Virus record (IMG/VR): IMGVR_UViG_3300020202_000142
Location: 1 to 41,443 of that record
From: a virus
Length of the DNA: 41,443 bases
Reading direction: 5' to 3' (one strand)
A program made the translations under genes and the position numbers. Shown here one piece after another: positions 1-8,459 of the stretch. The notes under the pieces were generated by a model that made no database searches, was not told the DNA's origin, and was given only the letters and a program-made list of their open reading frames with translations. Every line of letters starts with the position of its first letter. The stretch's first letter is position 1.

Positions 1-137
1 TACAATTCTTTCTCGCTCCAACTTCTATTCTGCCGTTCACGATATTTACCAAGAGCTTGTTCATTTCGGAACCGGTACGATGATCATTGATGAGGATCTT
101 GAAGAATACCTTCAATGTCGTCCGCTCACTGTTGGTG
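1..137. repeat. Terminal direct repeat, left copy
   Basis: Bases 1-137 match 41307-41443 with two mismatches, at 7 (t versus a) and 134 (g versus c). The 126 bases between them are identical. The repeat lies inside the portal gene and keeps its frame, so it is best read as assembly overlap of a circular or circularly permuted genome. The first mismatch is silent (Ile); the second changes Gly to Arg at the very end of the window and may be a sequence-end error. Confidence 0.93.
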
Positions 138-1336
138 AATACTATCTCAGCTTAGATGGCCGATATAAACCTGGCAGCCTTTACAGGCAATTATCTCTTA
201 CTGCTGGTCAAATTCGAGAGTTGTTTGGACAGGGCAAAGATAAGTTAGACGGTCTTCCCAAAGAAGTCGTTACCGCGATTCAGAAGAATCAAATTGATCA
301 GAATTTCGAGGTCGGTCACGTCATCGAAAAAGCTTCGTTTACTCAATACGGAAAAGCTGATTATCGAGGCTGGCCTTACAAGTCTTGTTATTTCCCGCTG
401 ACTGGGGATGAAAACGTTGTTTACCGAAAACATGGCTACCGCTCGCGCCCATTTATCGCGGCACGTCTTATGGGGCATCAAGAAGATGCTTATGGATATG
501 GCATTTCGATGGAGACGCTTGGCGACATCAAAGGTCTTCAGCAAGAAGAAAGAGATAAATTAGAAGCTCTCCGCAAAATGATTCGTCCGCCGATGAACGG
601 ACCGGCGAGCATGAAGACCCAAGGCGGAAGTATTCTTTCCGCTGCAATTAATTGGATCCCCGATAATCACACGGGCAAAGGCTTTACTCCAGCCTACCAA
701 GTAGATCCTCGGATGCATGAAATTCGCCAAGAGATCGCTGCAACAGAAGAACGAATCAGAGACAGTTACTACGTCAAAATGTTTCTTGCTGTTTTGGGCC
801 TCGAGAAGCGTGATGTGACTGCCTACGAAATCGCGAAGCGTTATGAAGAAAAGGCGATCGTGCTTGGTCCAATGATGGAACGCCTAGATTCTGAGGTGCG
901 AAGTCCTACGATCGAAAGAGTTTTTTCCATCGCAACAGAAAACTTCTGGCTGCCTCCTCCTCCTCCGGATTTGCCAGTCGGTACGCCAATTCGAGTCGAG
1001 TACATTTCTTCTCTTTCCCAAGCGCAAAAGGTTGTTCAAGGGCAACCTCTTCAAGAGTTTATTGGCGTGGTCGGTGGCATGATCGAAGCGTTTCCTGAAA
1101 TCCGAGACAAGATCGATGCCGATGAAGTGGTTGATCAGCTTGGCGTCAATTACAACGTGCCGCCAAAGGTTATTCGTTCTGATGATCGCGTCATCGAAAT
1201 TCGAACGGAGAGAGCAAAGGCCGAGCAAGCACAGCAACTTCTAGAAAGTGCCAAGCCCGTGGCCGATGCCGTTAAGGCTCTAGGTAACACGCCACAAGGT
1301 GAAAGCACTGTTCTCGATCAACTCACTGGCCAATGA
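2..1336 (+). CDS. Portal (head-to-tail connector) protein, C-terminal part
   Basis: This is the downstream part of the portal, the dodecameric ring at the capsid vertex through which DNA enters and leaves and to which the tail is attached. The frame is open from base 2. The ATG at 80 is an internal methionine, not the start: the gene begins at 40957 and crosses the junction. Joined across the repeat it has 561 codons, the normal size for podoviral connector proteins (Bacteriophage head-to-tail connecting protein family). A proline run near window position 955 and an Ala/Gln/Glu-rich tail are visible. The stop overlaps the next start (ATGA at 1333-1336), implying translational coupling. Confidence 0.92.
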   Translation, partial: TILSRSNFYSAVHDIYQELVHFGTGTMIIDEDLEEYLQCRPLTVGEYYLSLDGRYKPGSLYRQLSLTAGQIRELFGQGKDKLDGLPKEVVTAIQKNQIDQNFEVGHVIEKASFTQYGKADYRGWPYKSCYFPLTGDENVVYRKHGYRSRPFIAARLMGHQEDAYGYGISMETLGDIKGLQQEERDKLEALRKMIRPPMNGPASMKTQGGSILSAAINWIPDNHTGKGFTPAYQVDPRMHEIRQEIAATEERIRDSYYVKMFLAVLGLEKRDVTAYEIAKRYEEKAIVLGPMMERLDSEVRSPTIERVFSIATENFWLPPPPPDLPVGTPIRVEYISSLSQAQKVVQGQPLQEFIGVVGGMIEAFPEIRDKIDADEVVDQLGVNYNVPPKVIRSDDRVIEIRTERAKAEQAQQLLESAKPVADAVKALGNTPQGESTVLDQLTGQ

Positions 1337-1689
1337 GCGATACTTTTCACAAAGAGGAGCATGCTGAGGACATAACAGCGGATCCGAAACAGGTCACTAA
1401 GTCTAAGAAGGCAGAAAAGAAAAAGAAGATTGAGCGCATTCAGCACTTAAAAGATTTGCGCGACATATGCAATACGCCACAAGGCGAGCGGTTCTTTCGT
1501 AAATTCTTAAAAGAAGCCGGGCTCTTTAGTCAGCCTGCTCGTTCACGTGATGCGGACACTTACTTCGCTTGTGGAGAGATGAATACCGGGCTTCGTCTTC
1601 TTGCCGATCTCGATGAGGCTTTAACACCCGAAATGATGGGCCGACTGCTTTTTCGCAAAGTCGGGAATGAGGTGGATGAGTCCGAGTGA
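1333..1689 (+). CDS. Bbp19-family phage protein
   Basis: This 118-aa protein lies directly behind the portal and overlaps it by ATGA. A Lys-rich N-terminus is followed by a core with the pattern LRDICNTPQGERFFRKFL, an aromatic/Gly stretch (YFACGEMN) and a Leu-rich helix. This fits the Bbp19 family found between portal and scaffold in BPP-1-like phages. Its molecular role is unknown; a virion or assembly function is inferred from position. The last codons (KVGNEVDE) contain the second copy of the GTCGGGAATGAGGTG box, so the 3' end doubles as the promoter for the scaffold gene. Confidence 0.8.
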   Translation: MSDTFHKEEHAEDITADPKQVTKSKKAEKKKKIERIQHLKDLRDICNTPQGERFFRKFLKEAGLFSQPARSRDADTYFACGEMNTGLRLLADLDEALTPEMMGRLLFRKVGNEVDESE

Positions 1690-1695
1690 TAAAAC
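1660..1695 (+). promoter_or_regulatory. Putative late promoter P2 (15-base box plus -10)
   Basis: GTCGGGAATGAGGTG lies at 1660-1674. Exactly 15 nt later comes TAAAAC (1690-1695). The same box with the same spacing occurs at 7719, 16412 and 40643. Transcription would start near 1702, about 13 nt before the scaffold ATG, which has no clear ribosome-binding site. It would serve the scaffold, capsid and tail-tube genes. The -10 is the weakest of the four. Confidence 0.62.
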
Positions 1696-1714
1696 CGAAG
1701 CATAGCCACATTCG

Positions 1715-2419
1715 ATGGAAAAAACTGTAACAGCCCCGAGCGCAACTACTGAACCAGCAAAAACTTCTGCTGGCGCTGCGCCTCAAAATCCACCGGCTAA
1801 CACGCAGCAACCTCCTCCCCCTGCTGCTACTTCTACGGATTCCAATGTTCAAAAGGCAACCGATTCCAATACTCCGGAAGCGAAGGCTGCCGCAGAAAAA
1901 GCTGCTGCTGATGCTCAGAAGTCGGCTGATGATAAAGCAAAGAGTGAAACTACCACTCAGAATTATGAATTTAAGAATGCTGAGAACTTAGACAAAGAGG
2001 TTCTTGGCGAGTTTACGAACATTGCCAGGGAAGCGGGGTTAAAGGGTGAAGTCGCTCAGAAGATTGTGGATTTGGCGCCGAAGCTTATTGAGAGAGTTAC
2101 TCAGGCCCAAAACGAAGCATTCCAAGAGCAACGCAACGAATGGGTCAAAGAAGTTCAGGCTGATAAGGACGTTGGGGGGCCTAAGTTTAAAGAATCTCAG
2201 GAATTAGTATTTCGAGGCGTCAACTTCCTCGATGCAAAAGTTCCAGGCTGGAAACAATTTTTAGATACGACTGGCTGGGGAGACCACCCCTTATTTTTCA
2301 AAGTCCAGCGCGTTATCGGTCAAGCTTTGGGTGAAGACAAAACAATCAATGGTACTGGAGAAAACAAATCCCTCACAGATGCCCAGCTCTTTTACCCAAG
2401 TATGAGGAAAAAGGAATAA
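1715..2419 (+). CDS. Capsid assembly scaffolding protein
   Basis: This 234-aa protein sits immediately before the major capsid gene, the usual scaffold position. The first roughly 80 residues are low-complexity Ala/Pro/Thr/Gln; then follow charged helices (residues about 90-180) and a C-terminal tail ending in basic residues. Scaffolds fill the immature procapsid and leave it during maturation. Identification rests on position, composition and size. The ATG at 1715 has no obvious ribosome-binding site, and a late promoter box lies just upstream. Confidence 0.78.
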   Translation: MEKTVTAPSATTEPAKTSAGAAPQNPPANTQQPPPPAATSTDSNVQKATDSNTPEAKAAAEKAAADAQKSADDKAKSETTTQNYEFKNAENLDKEVLGEFTNIAREAGLKGEVAQKIVDLAPKLIERVTQAQNEAFQEQRNEWVKEVQADKDVGGPKFKESQELVFRGVNFLDAKVPGWKQFLDTTGWGDHPLFFKVQRVIGQALGEDKTINGTGENKSLTDAQLFYPSMRKKE

Positions 2420-2449
2420 TTTTAACCCCAACAAAATCAGGAGAAATAT

Positions 2450-3439
2450 ATGGCTGCTTTAGGTGCTAATTACGTAACGCTTTTGGATCATGCAAAGAGC
2501 ATGGAACCCAATGGCAAAATCGCAAAAATTGCTGAACTTTTAAAGGATACGAATGAGATCCTTGAGGATATGCCTTGGTTGCCAACCAATGGCCCTACAA
2601 GTCATCAGCACAGCATTCGTACCGGCATGCCTACCGGAACTTTCCGCGCAATTAACGAAGGTGTTGCGGTTGAGAAAGGCACTCAAATCCAAGTGGAAGA
2701 TGGCTGCGGTATTTTGGAAGGGTGGAATGATATTGATAAAGACAACGCTGAAATCATGGGCAATGCCGAAGATTTCCGTCTTTCTCAAGATCGCGCGTTC
2801 ATCATTGGTATGAACAAGACGATGGCTTCAACGATTTTCTACGGAAACGCGTTGACTGAGCCCAAGAAATTTACAGGGTTTTCCCCTCGCTTCAATTCGA
2901 GTACGGCAGAAAATGGTGGAAACATCATTAAAGCTGGTGGCTCTGGTTCCGATAACACCTCCATTTGGTTGGTAGTGTGGGGACCCGATACTGTTTTCGG
3001 TTTATTCCCGAACGGATCTAAGGCTGGATTACAGCATGACGATCTCGGGCTTCAAACTGTAACTGACTCTAACAACAAGAAGTTGCTCGCTTATCAAAGC
3101 CGATTCCAATGGAAGGCTGGCTTAGCGGTCAAAGACTGGCGCTATATTTGCCGCGCTTGCAACATCGATGTAAGTGATCTCACCAAGAATGCTGCTTCTG
3201 GTGCGGACCTTATCGACATCATGGCAGATATGCTCGAGCGAGTTGAAGATCTAGTCATGGGTCGCCCTGTGTTCTACGCCAACCGAAAAGTGAAAAGCTT
3301 TTTGCGACGACAGATCTCCAACAAGTCGAACGTGAATCTCAGTCTTGAAAATGCTGGCGGAAAACATGTCCTGCATTTTGACGGTGTTCCTGTTCGCTTG
3401 TGTGAAGCGATCACCAATGCGGAGGCCGCAGTTTCCTAA
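2450..3439 (+). CDS. Major capsid protein (Bbp17-like)
   Basis: This 329-aa protein follows the scaffold. The start MAALGANYVTLLDHAK, the segment EILEDMPWLPTNGPT and the later GMNKTMASTIFYGN are typical of podoviral major head proteins related to BPP-1 Bbp17, which have the HK97 fold. It forms the icosahedral shell. A good ribosome-binding site (AGGAGA, 2440-2445) precedes the ATG. The Bbp16-type cement gene directly downstream supports the assignment. Confidence 0.92.
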   Translation: MAALGANYVTLLDHAKSMEPNGKIAKIAELLKDTNEILEDMPWLPTNGPTSHQHSIRTGMPTGTFRAINEGVAVEKGTQIQVEDGCGILEGWNDIDKDNAEIMGNAEDFRLSQDRAFIIGMNKTMASTIFYGNALTEPKKFTGFSPRFNSSTAENGGNIIKAGGSGSDNTSIWLVVWGPDTVFGLFPNGSKAGLQHDDLGLQTVTDSNNKKLLAYQSRFQWKAGLAVKDWRYICRACNIDVSDLTKNAASGADLIDIMADMLERVEDLVMGRPVFYANRKVKSFLRRQISNKSNVNLSLENAGGKHVLHFDGVPVRLCEAITNAEAAVS

Positions 3440-3487
3440 GCGTTAGGAGCTGAGAACTTTTAAAACAAAAAACATAAGGATTCTTTT

Positions 3488-3910
3488 ATGGCAATTCTAG
3501 ATGCACAACATCAGCTCAGTAACGCGCAAGCGATTACTGGTGACGCGGTTTCAACAAACAGCTATGACATCGGTTCCGGAGCCAAGGACATTGGCACCGG
3601 CAAGCCGATTCACGTCATTGTTGTTATTGATGAGGCGTTCGATAACTTAACCAGTTTGGCTTTTGAACTGATTAGCAGCGCAAGCTCTAACTTGAGTTCG
3701 CCAACTACGGTTGCAACGCTGGGAACGGCTCTCTTGGCTGGCCTAACGGCTGGTGCCCGTATTGATCTCGGGCCTCTGCCTTCTGGCATTTCTCAGCGCT
3801 ATGTCGGTCTTAACTATAACGTGACTGGTACCAACCCTAGCACTGGTAAAGTAACTGCCTTCCTGTCTCCGATGGGCAAGGAACGAAACGTTCCGACATC
3901 TGACGATTAA
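3488..3910 (+). CDS. Bbp16-like capsid cement protein
   Basis: This 140-aa protein is encoded just after the major capsid gene. Its start (MAILDAQHQLSNAQA), the STNSYDIG segment and the closing SQRYVGLNYNVTGTN/GKVTAFL pattern match the Bbp16 family, whose BPP-1 member binds between capsomers on the outer shell. The composition is rich in Ser, Thr, Gly and beta-branched residues, as expected for a jellyroll. An AAGGA element precedes the start. A strong hairpin after the stop closes the capsid block. Confidence 0.85.
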   Translation: MAILDAQHQLSNAQAITGDAVSTNSYDIGSGAKDIGTGKPIHVIVVIDEAFDNLTSLAFELISSASSNLSSPTTVATLGTALLAGLTAGARIDLGPLPSGISQRYVGLNYNVTGTNPSTGKVTAFLSPMGKERNVPTSDD

Positions 3911-3921
3911 TTAAGTGGTTC

Positions 3922-3954
3922 GGGCTCCTAATTACAGAACGTAGTTAGGAGCCC
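3922..3954 (+). terminator. Strong hairpin after the capsid genes
   Basis: GGGCTCCTAA (3922-3931) pairs perfectly with TTAGGAGCCC (3945-3954) around a 13-nt loop. No T-run follows directly; a short TTTT appears only at 3968. It may be a weak terminator or a 3' stabiliser that keeps capsid and cement mRNA more abundant than the tail genes downstream. Confidence 0.6.
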
Positions 3955-3985
3955 TGCCTCAATAACTCTTTTACCTTACACTTTT

Positions 3986-4312
3986 ATGCCTAAGTATTAT
4001 TGCAAAACCAATTCAGGATGTTTTTGGCGTGATCATTTTTGGGCTAAAGGTGCAGAGATCAATATTCGGCCTGAAGATAAGCTTAGTGACCTTGATAAGA
4101 AGGTACTCTCGCGTCATTTTCAGACTGATGAAATCGCTCTCAAAAAGGTAGAGGATGACACCATTGCTCTAAGCCAAATGGGCCGAGGGCAAGCTAAAGA
4201 TTTTGTGACATTGATGCGCTCTCGTCCGCGATTGGATGATGAGATTCCAGTTAAAGAATCGGTAAAAGAAATCAATCAACCGTTTAAAGCGCCTCCAGGT
4301 AAGGCTTCCTAA
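3986..4312 (+). CDS. Unknown protein between cement and tail tube A
   Basis: This 108-aa protein is not recognised. It starts MPKYYCKTNSGCFWRDHFWAKG and has two Cys residues, aromatic residues, a charged middle and a Pro-rich end. Its place between cement and tail-tube A genes suggests a small head-completion or virion protein. There is no clear ribosome-binding site; the next gene starts 18 nt after its stop. Confidence 0.7.
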   Translation: MPKYYCKTNSGCFWRDHFWAKGAEINIRPEDKLSDLDKKVLSRHFQTDEIALKKVEDDTIALSQMGRGQAKDFVTLMRSRPRLDDEIPVKESVKEINQPFKAPPGKAS

Positions 4313-4330
4313 AACGGGAGGTAACCCCCC

Positions 4331-4930
4331 GTGGCTAACGAAGTCGAAATTTGCAATGCGGCCTTAGATCTTATTGGGTGTTCACCCATTGAGAATCTAA
4401 CGGATCCTGATAGCCGGGAAGCAGAGACTTGCAATAAGCATTACGCCATTCAGCGTGACGCTACTCTGAGAGAGTACAATTGGGGCTTTGCTCGAACAAA
4501 GCCCATTGCCCTGACTCAGCTTTCCGAAACAAGCGATGAATACGATTATGTCTATTCGTATCCTCTTGATTGTGTCGAGGTGAGAGAAATCTTTAACCCG
4601 AATAAAGCACATGATGATGACTTGTTGCCATTTGCTAGGGGGATCAGCGAGGATGGTAGCACGCTCGTCATATTTACCGACGAATACCAAGCAAAAGCAA
4701 TTTGCACCCGCCGAGTTACTAACGCCGCTTTATTTGATCCTCTTTTTGCTGACGCTTTTTCCCTTCGCCTCGCTTCTAAGATCGCCTTCCCATTAAAGCG
4801 GGATCCTGAATTGGCGAGATCTCTTTTCCAGCAATATCAGCTTTATGCGGGTGTGGCAGCAGCCAAATCGCTAAACGAGCAATTCAAACTACCTGAACCC
4901 TCGAATGGTTACATCGATGCGCGTCAATGA
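4331..4930 (+). CDS. Tail tubular protein A (adaptor, T7 gp11-like)
   Basis: This 199-aa protein starts at GTG, preceded by GGGAGGT (4317-4323). The N-terminus (EVEICNAALDLIGCSPIENLTD) and NKHYAIQRDATLREYNWGFA are hallmarks of gp11-like adaptors, which sit under the portal and hold the nozzle. The TGA overlaps the ATG of the nozzle gene, its direct partner in the tail. Confidence 0.9.
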   Translation: MANEVEICNAALDLIGCSPIENLTDPDSREAETCNKHYAIQRDATLREYNWGFARTKPIALTQLSETSDEYDYVYSYPLDCVEVREIFNPNKAHDDDLLPFARGISEDGSTLVIFTDEYQAKAICTRRVTNAALFDPLFADAFSLRLASKIAFPLKRDPELARSLFQQYQLYAGVAAAKSLNEQFKLPEPSNGYIDARQ

Positions 4931-7449
4931 GTGTTTCATTAGCTCAAGAATCATTTACTGGTGGAGAGTGGGCGCCGGCACTTCATTCGCGAAGTTCGCA
5001 TGCCAAGTATGGCACAGCTTGCGCGAAGCTGCTTAATTTCATTCCGCTGCCTCATGGTGGAGCGCAAAGCCGTCCAGGGTTCGAGTATATTGCATCAACA
5101 AAAGATCATTCGAGAAAGGCTCGATTAAGGCGTTTTCAGTTTAACACCGAGCAAGGCTACATTCTCGAGTTTGGTCATCAATACATTCGCTTCTATTTTC
5201 AGGGCGCTGGCCAGATTACTTCGACAAAATCGGTTACGGGTGCGGTCAACAATGGCTCTGGATTAATAAGGCTGACTGTCACGGCCCATGGTTTTGCTAC
5301 GGGCAACACTGTTACCGTTGCGAGTGTCGGGGGCGTTCCCAACGCAACAGGCACTTGGATCATTACGGTTATTGATCCGAACACGATTGATTTACAGGCT
5401 TCTACTTTCGCCGGAACATATACGTCTGGAGGAACAGCCGTCGCGATCGTGGAGGTTGCTAGCCCGTACAGTGAATCCGATTTAGCGCTTTTGAATTTTG
5501 AGCAGTCGAATGACGTGCTCTATATTGCACATACCTCACATGCTCCAAGAAAGTTAACCAGAACAAGTCACTATGCTTGGACATTAAGCACGATCACTTT
5601 TGGGGCCGGTATTGCTTCGCCAGGAAGTCCCGCTATCGGCGGAGCCGGAAAAACTTTTGGTGTTACGGCTGTCAGCGAAGACGGCATTGAATCCGTCCCT
5701 GCTGAGGATGAAGGCGATTATGGAAACACGTTTACGTGGTCGGCTGTTACTGGAGCGGTTGAATACAAGGTCTATCGCAAGGTTGATGGCCTTTGGCAAT
5801 TTATAGCACGAACGGGATCAGGGACCACTTCGTATGCTGTGCCGGCTTCGCCTACTCTAGATCCTGATATTTCGCCCCCTCTTCCTAAAAATCCATTTGG
5901 TAGCTCCAACAACTATCCGGGGGCAGTTGGCTTCTGGAAGCAGCGGCTCGGATGGGCTGGAACTAATAATGACCCGCAAAAATTTTGGTTAAGCGTTGGG
6001 TCTGATTTTGAGAATCTAAATGTCTCATCTCCGGTTCAGGATAATGACGCTATTTCGAAAACTCTCGATGGTGGTGGCCAGGTAAACCGTATCAAGTGGA
6101 TTGCTGAACTTAAGTTTTTGGCAATTGGTACCGCGGGAGCGGAGTTTCGAGTTTTCTCTGATGGTGCAGTTACCCCAAGTGCTATTGATGCAGAAGTGGA
6201 ATCTGATTGGGGCTCGGCGGATATTCAGCCTATCAGGATCGGGAAATCTCTTCTGTTCGTGGATTCCACTCGGGCAATCGTGCGAGACATGTTTTATACG
6301 TTTGATGCCGAAGGTGATGATGGATATGCCGGCAATGATCTTACGATTCTTTCAGCCCACTTATTCAGCGATTCTAATGGAATTAAGGAATGGTGTTATG
6401 AAAAGGGGCAAAACTCATTGATCTGGACTGCTCGGGATGACGGAAAATTTCCTGCTCTTACCTATCACAAGGAACACGTGATCTATGGCTGGCATGTGCA
6501 TGAAACTGATGGCGTTGTTGAAAGCATTGAATCTATTCGCACGCCAAATGGCACAAGTGAGGTTTGGGCCATCATCAAGCGCACGATTAACGGAGCAACC
6601 AAGAGATATGTCGAGCGGCTACACGATCGAGATTTTGAAGATATTGAGGATGCGTTTTGCTTAGATAGCGGTCTTACCTACGTCAATTCGATAGCAACAA
6701 CTTTGGCTCTTGGTACTGGTGCAGACGTTCAGGGCACCGAGAATGTTCTCTTTACTGCCGGCTCTGGTGTTTTCGTTTCCGGAGATGAAGGGCGCTTTAT
6801 TCATCATCGGTACTATCATGAGAAAGAAGATGAAAATGATGAGCTAGAAACAGGATATTATACCGCAATCATTGAGATCACTTCTTACGTTTCAGCAACT
6901 CAAGTGCGCGGCCTAGTTCGATTACCATTCCCATCTTTGACTACGATCGAATCCGGTAAATGGCGAATGAGCGTAAAGACGGTTACGGGGCTAAGTCATC
7001 TCGAGGGAAAGAAAGTTACTGTCTTGGCAGATGGGAGCATTGTTGACGGACTAACCGTTTCAAGCGGATCGATCACCCTGGAAGATCCGGCAAGCAAGGT
7101 GCATATCGGGCTTCCTTATGATTGCGATTTAGAAACCTTGGATTTTGTCTACCAGGCTAGAAACGGAACAGTTCAGGATCGGGTGCGAAGCATTCCCAGT
7201 GTTGTTCTGGCTCTTTCAAAGACGCGAGGCTGTTTTGTTGGCCCCGATGAGGATCATTTGAGGGAGGTTCATTTCAGAACAACAGAACGCTATGGAGAGC
7301 CCACTCGGCTATTTACAGGGCTGACGAAGGACAAGGCGATTGATCCCGGAAAGCAAGAACGGTCAAGTCGCATTTTCATTCGTGGGGTACCAGGTTTACC
7401 GATAACCGTCCAAGCCATTTATCCGCGCGTTGTTCACGGAAATTCATAA
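4927..7449 (+). CDS. Tail tubular protein B (nozzle, T7 gp12-like)
   Basis: This 840-aa tail nozzle subunit begins SLAQESFTGGEWAPALHSR and has the typical LLNFIPLPHGGAQSRPGFEYI segment near residues 36-57. Its length matches the T7 gp12 family. An inserted Thr/Gly-rich stretch near residues 95-150 resembles an Ig-like surface domain. The protein forms the lower tail tube and carries the fibres. The gene overlaps its neighbours at both ends (ATGA upstream, TAATG downstream). Confidence 0.9.
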   Translation: MSVSLAQESFTGGEWAPALHSRSSHAKYGTACAKLLNFIPLPHGGAQSRPGFEYIASTKDHSRKARLRRFQFNTEQGYILEFGHQYIRFYFQGAGQITSTKSVTGAVNNGSGLIRLTVTAHGFATGNTVTVASVGGVPNATGTWIITVIDPNTIDLQASTFAGTYTSGGTAVAIVEVASPYSESDLALLNFEQSNDVLYIAHTSHAPRKLTRTSHYAWTLSTITFGAGIASPGSPAIGGAGKTFGVTAVSEDGIESVPAEDEGDYGNTFTWSAVTGAVEYKVYRKVDGLWQFIARTGSGTTSYAVPASPTLDPDISPPLPKNPFGSSNNYPGAVGFWKQRLGWAGTNNDPQKFWLSVGSDFENLNVSSPVQDNDAISKTLDGGGQVNRIKWIAELKFLAIGTAGAEFRVFSDGAVTPSAIDAEVESDWGSADIQPIRIGKSLLFVDSTRAIVRDMFYTFDAEGDDGYAGNDLTILSAHLFSDSNGIKEWCYEKGQNSLIWTARDDGKFPALTYHKEHVIYGWHVHETDGVVESIESIRTPNGTSEVWAIIKRTINGATKRYVERLHDRDFEDIEDAFCLDSGLTYVNSIATTLALGTGADVQGTENVLFTAGSGVFVSGDEGRFIHHRYYHEKEDENDELETGYYTAIIEITSYVSATQVRGLVRLPFPSLTTIESGKWRMSVKTVTGLSHLEGKKVTVLADGSIVDGLTVSSGSITLEDPASKVHIGLPYDCDLETLDFVYQARNGTVQDRVRSIPSVVLALSKTRGCFVGPDEDHLREVHFRTTERYGEPTRLFTGLTKDKAIDPGKQERSSRIFIRGVPGLPITVQAIYPRVVHGNS

Positions 7450-7913
7450 TGAGCTGCTATAGCGTAGTTCCGGCAGCCATAGAGCACGTCGAAAGCTTCA
7501 TGGGAAGGTTAAGGGCATCAGATTTAATGGAAATCGAGGCAAGCTCCGGAAGAGATCCGAACGATGCTTTGATCCTAAGTTGGAAGAAATCTGAAGCATG
7601 TTGGGTGTTTCTCATGGATAGCTTGCCAATCGCGATTTTTGGCGTTGTGCGGCCGTCGATCGCTTCAAGTACAGGATCGCCTTGGATGCTCGGCTCAGAG
7701 GAGCTGAATATGCCTAGGGTCGGGAATGAGGTGGGTAAGAGGTCGAGATATTATGTCTTAGAAATGAAGCGCCACTTTCAGCGGTTGGAAAACTATGTCG
7801 ATGCGCGGCAGAAGAGATCTATACGCTGGCTAAAATGGTGCGGCTTCACAGTCGAAAATCCTAAACCTTGGGGAACGCTTGGGCTTCCCTTTCACCAATT
7901 TTGGATGGAGTAA
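7449..7913 (+). CDS. Acetyltransferase-like internal virion protein A (T7 gp13-like)
   Basis: This 154-aa protein resembles the DUF2833/GNAT-like family encoded between nozzle and ejection proteins in T7-like phages. Visible matches are IEHVESFMGRLRASDLMEIEASSG at the start (cut here: residues 11-34), ACWVFLMDSLPIAIFGV and VDARQKRSIRWLKWCGFT. T7 gp13 helps assemble the internal core; enzymatic activity is unproven. The third late promoter box is inside the gene (residues RVGNEVGK), so its 3' part overlaps the control region of the ejection genes. Confidence 0.8.
   Translation: MSCYSVVPAAIEHVESFMGRLRASDLMEIEASSGRDPNDALILSWKKSEACWVFLMDSLPIAIFGVVRPSIASSTGSPWMLGSEELNMPRVGNEVGKRSRYYVLEMKRHFQRLENYVDARQKRSIRWLKWCGFTVENPKPWGTLGLPFHQFWME
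7719..7754 (+). promoter_or_regulatory. Putative late promoter P3, inside the gp13-like gene
   Basis: GTCGGGAATGAGGTG at 7719-7733, then 15 nt, then TATTAT (7749-7754), the closest of the four -10 hexamers to TATAAT. Transcription would start near 7761 and give a leader of about 155 nt before the ejection gene at 7917. Its location within a gene suggests separate dosing of ejection proteins. Confidence 0.65.
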
Positions 7914-7916
7914 AAT

Positions 7917-8453
7917 ATGTGTTTACCGGCAGTCCCAGCAATAGCGGTCGCAGGCTTGGCTTTGACGGCAGGAACAGCGGCATTGGGCGCTTTTTCATCG
8001 TATCAACAAGCGCAATCCAACAATAAGGCGACGGAATGGAATGCGAAGCTTTTGGAGCGAAATGCTGACATTGAGAATATAAAAGCCAGGGATGCCATTG
8101 AGCGTGGAAAGGTGGCAGAAAATGAGCAACGGCAAAAAGTTAAACAGTTCGCTAGTTCTCAAAAGGCAGCTTTTTCAAGTTCCGGCTTATTGGCTGATGA
8201 AGGAACTAACCTTGATATTATCAAAGACACGGCGGGCTTTGGTGAGCTTGATGCTTTAACGATTCGGCGAAATGCTGGGGTTGAAGCATGGAGCTTTAAC
8301 AATCAGGCAGAGGATTTAAAAGCCCAGGCGTCCCTTACGCGCATGCGGAAAACCAATCCTCTTCTTGCAGCTGGTGGATCTCTCATCACCGGCGGATCGC
8401 AGCTGGCAAGCCAATTGTACTCTTACAAGGATGTCTTTAAAGGCCGCACCTAA
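7917..8453 (+). CDS. Internal virion protein B-like (ejection protein)
   Basis: This 178-aa protein begins with a hydrophobic Ala-rich segment (residues about 3-28), continues as long charged helices (ERNADIENIKARDAIERGKVAE) and ends Gly/Ser-rich. This is the architecture of gp14-type ejection proteins, which leave the virion first and help form the DNA channel in the cell envelope. GGAG stands just before the ATG. The two larger ejection genes follow. Confidence 0.8.
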   Translation: MCLPAVPAIAVAGLALTAGTAALGAFSSYQQAQSNNKATEWNAKLLERNADIENIKARDAIERGKVAENEQRQKVKQFASSQKAAFSSSGLLADEGTNLDIIKDTAGFGELDALTIRRNAGVEAWSFNNQAEDLKAQASLTRMRKTNPLLAAGGSLITGGSQLASQLYSYKDVFKGRT

Positions 8454-8459
8454 ACTATT

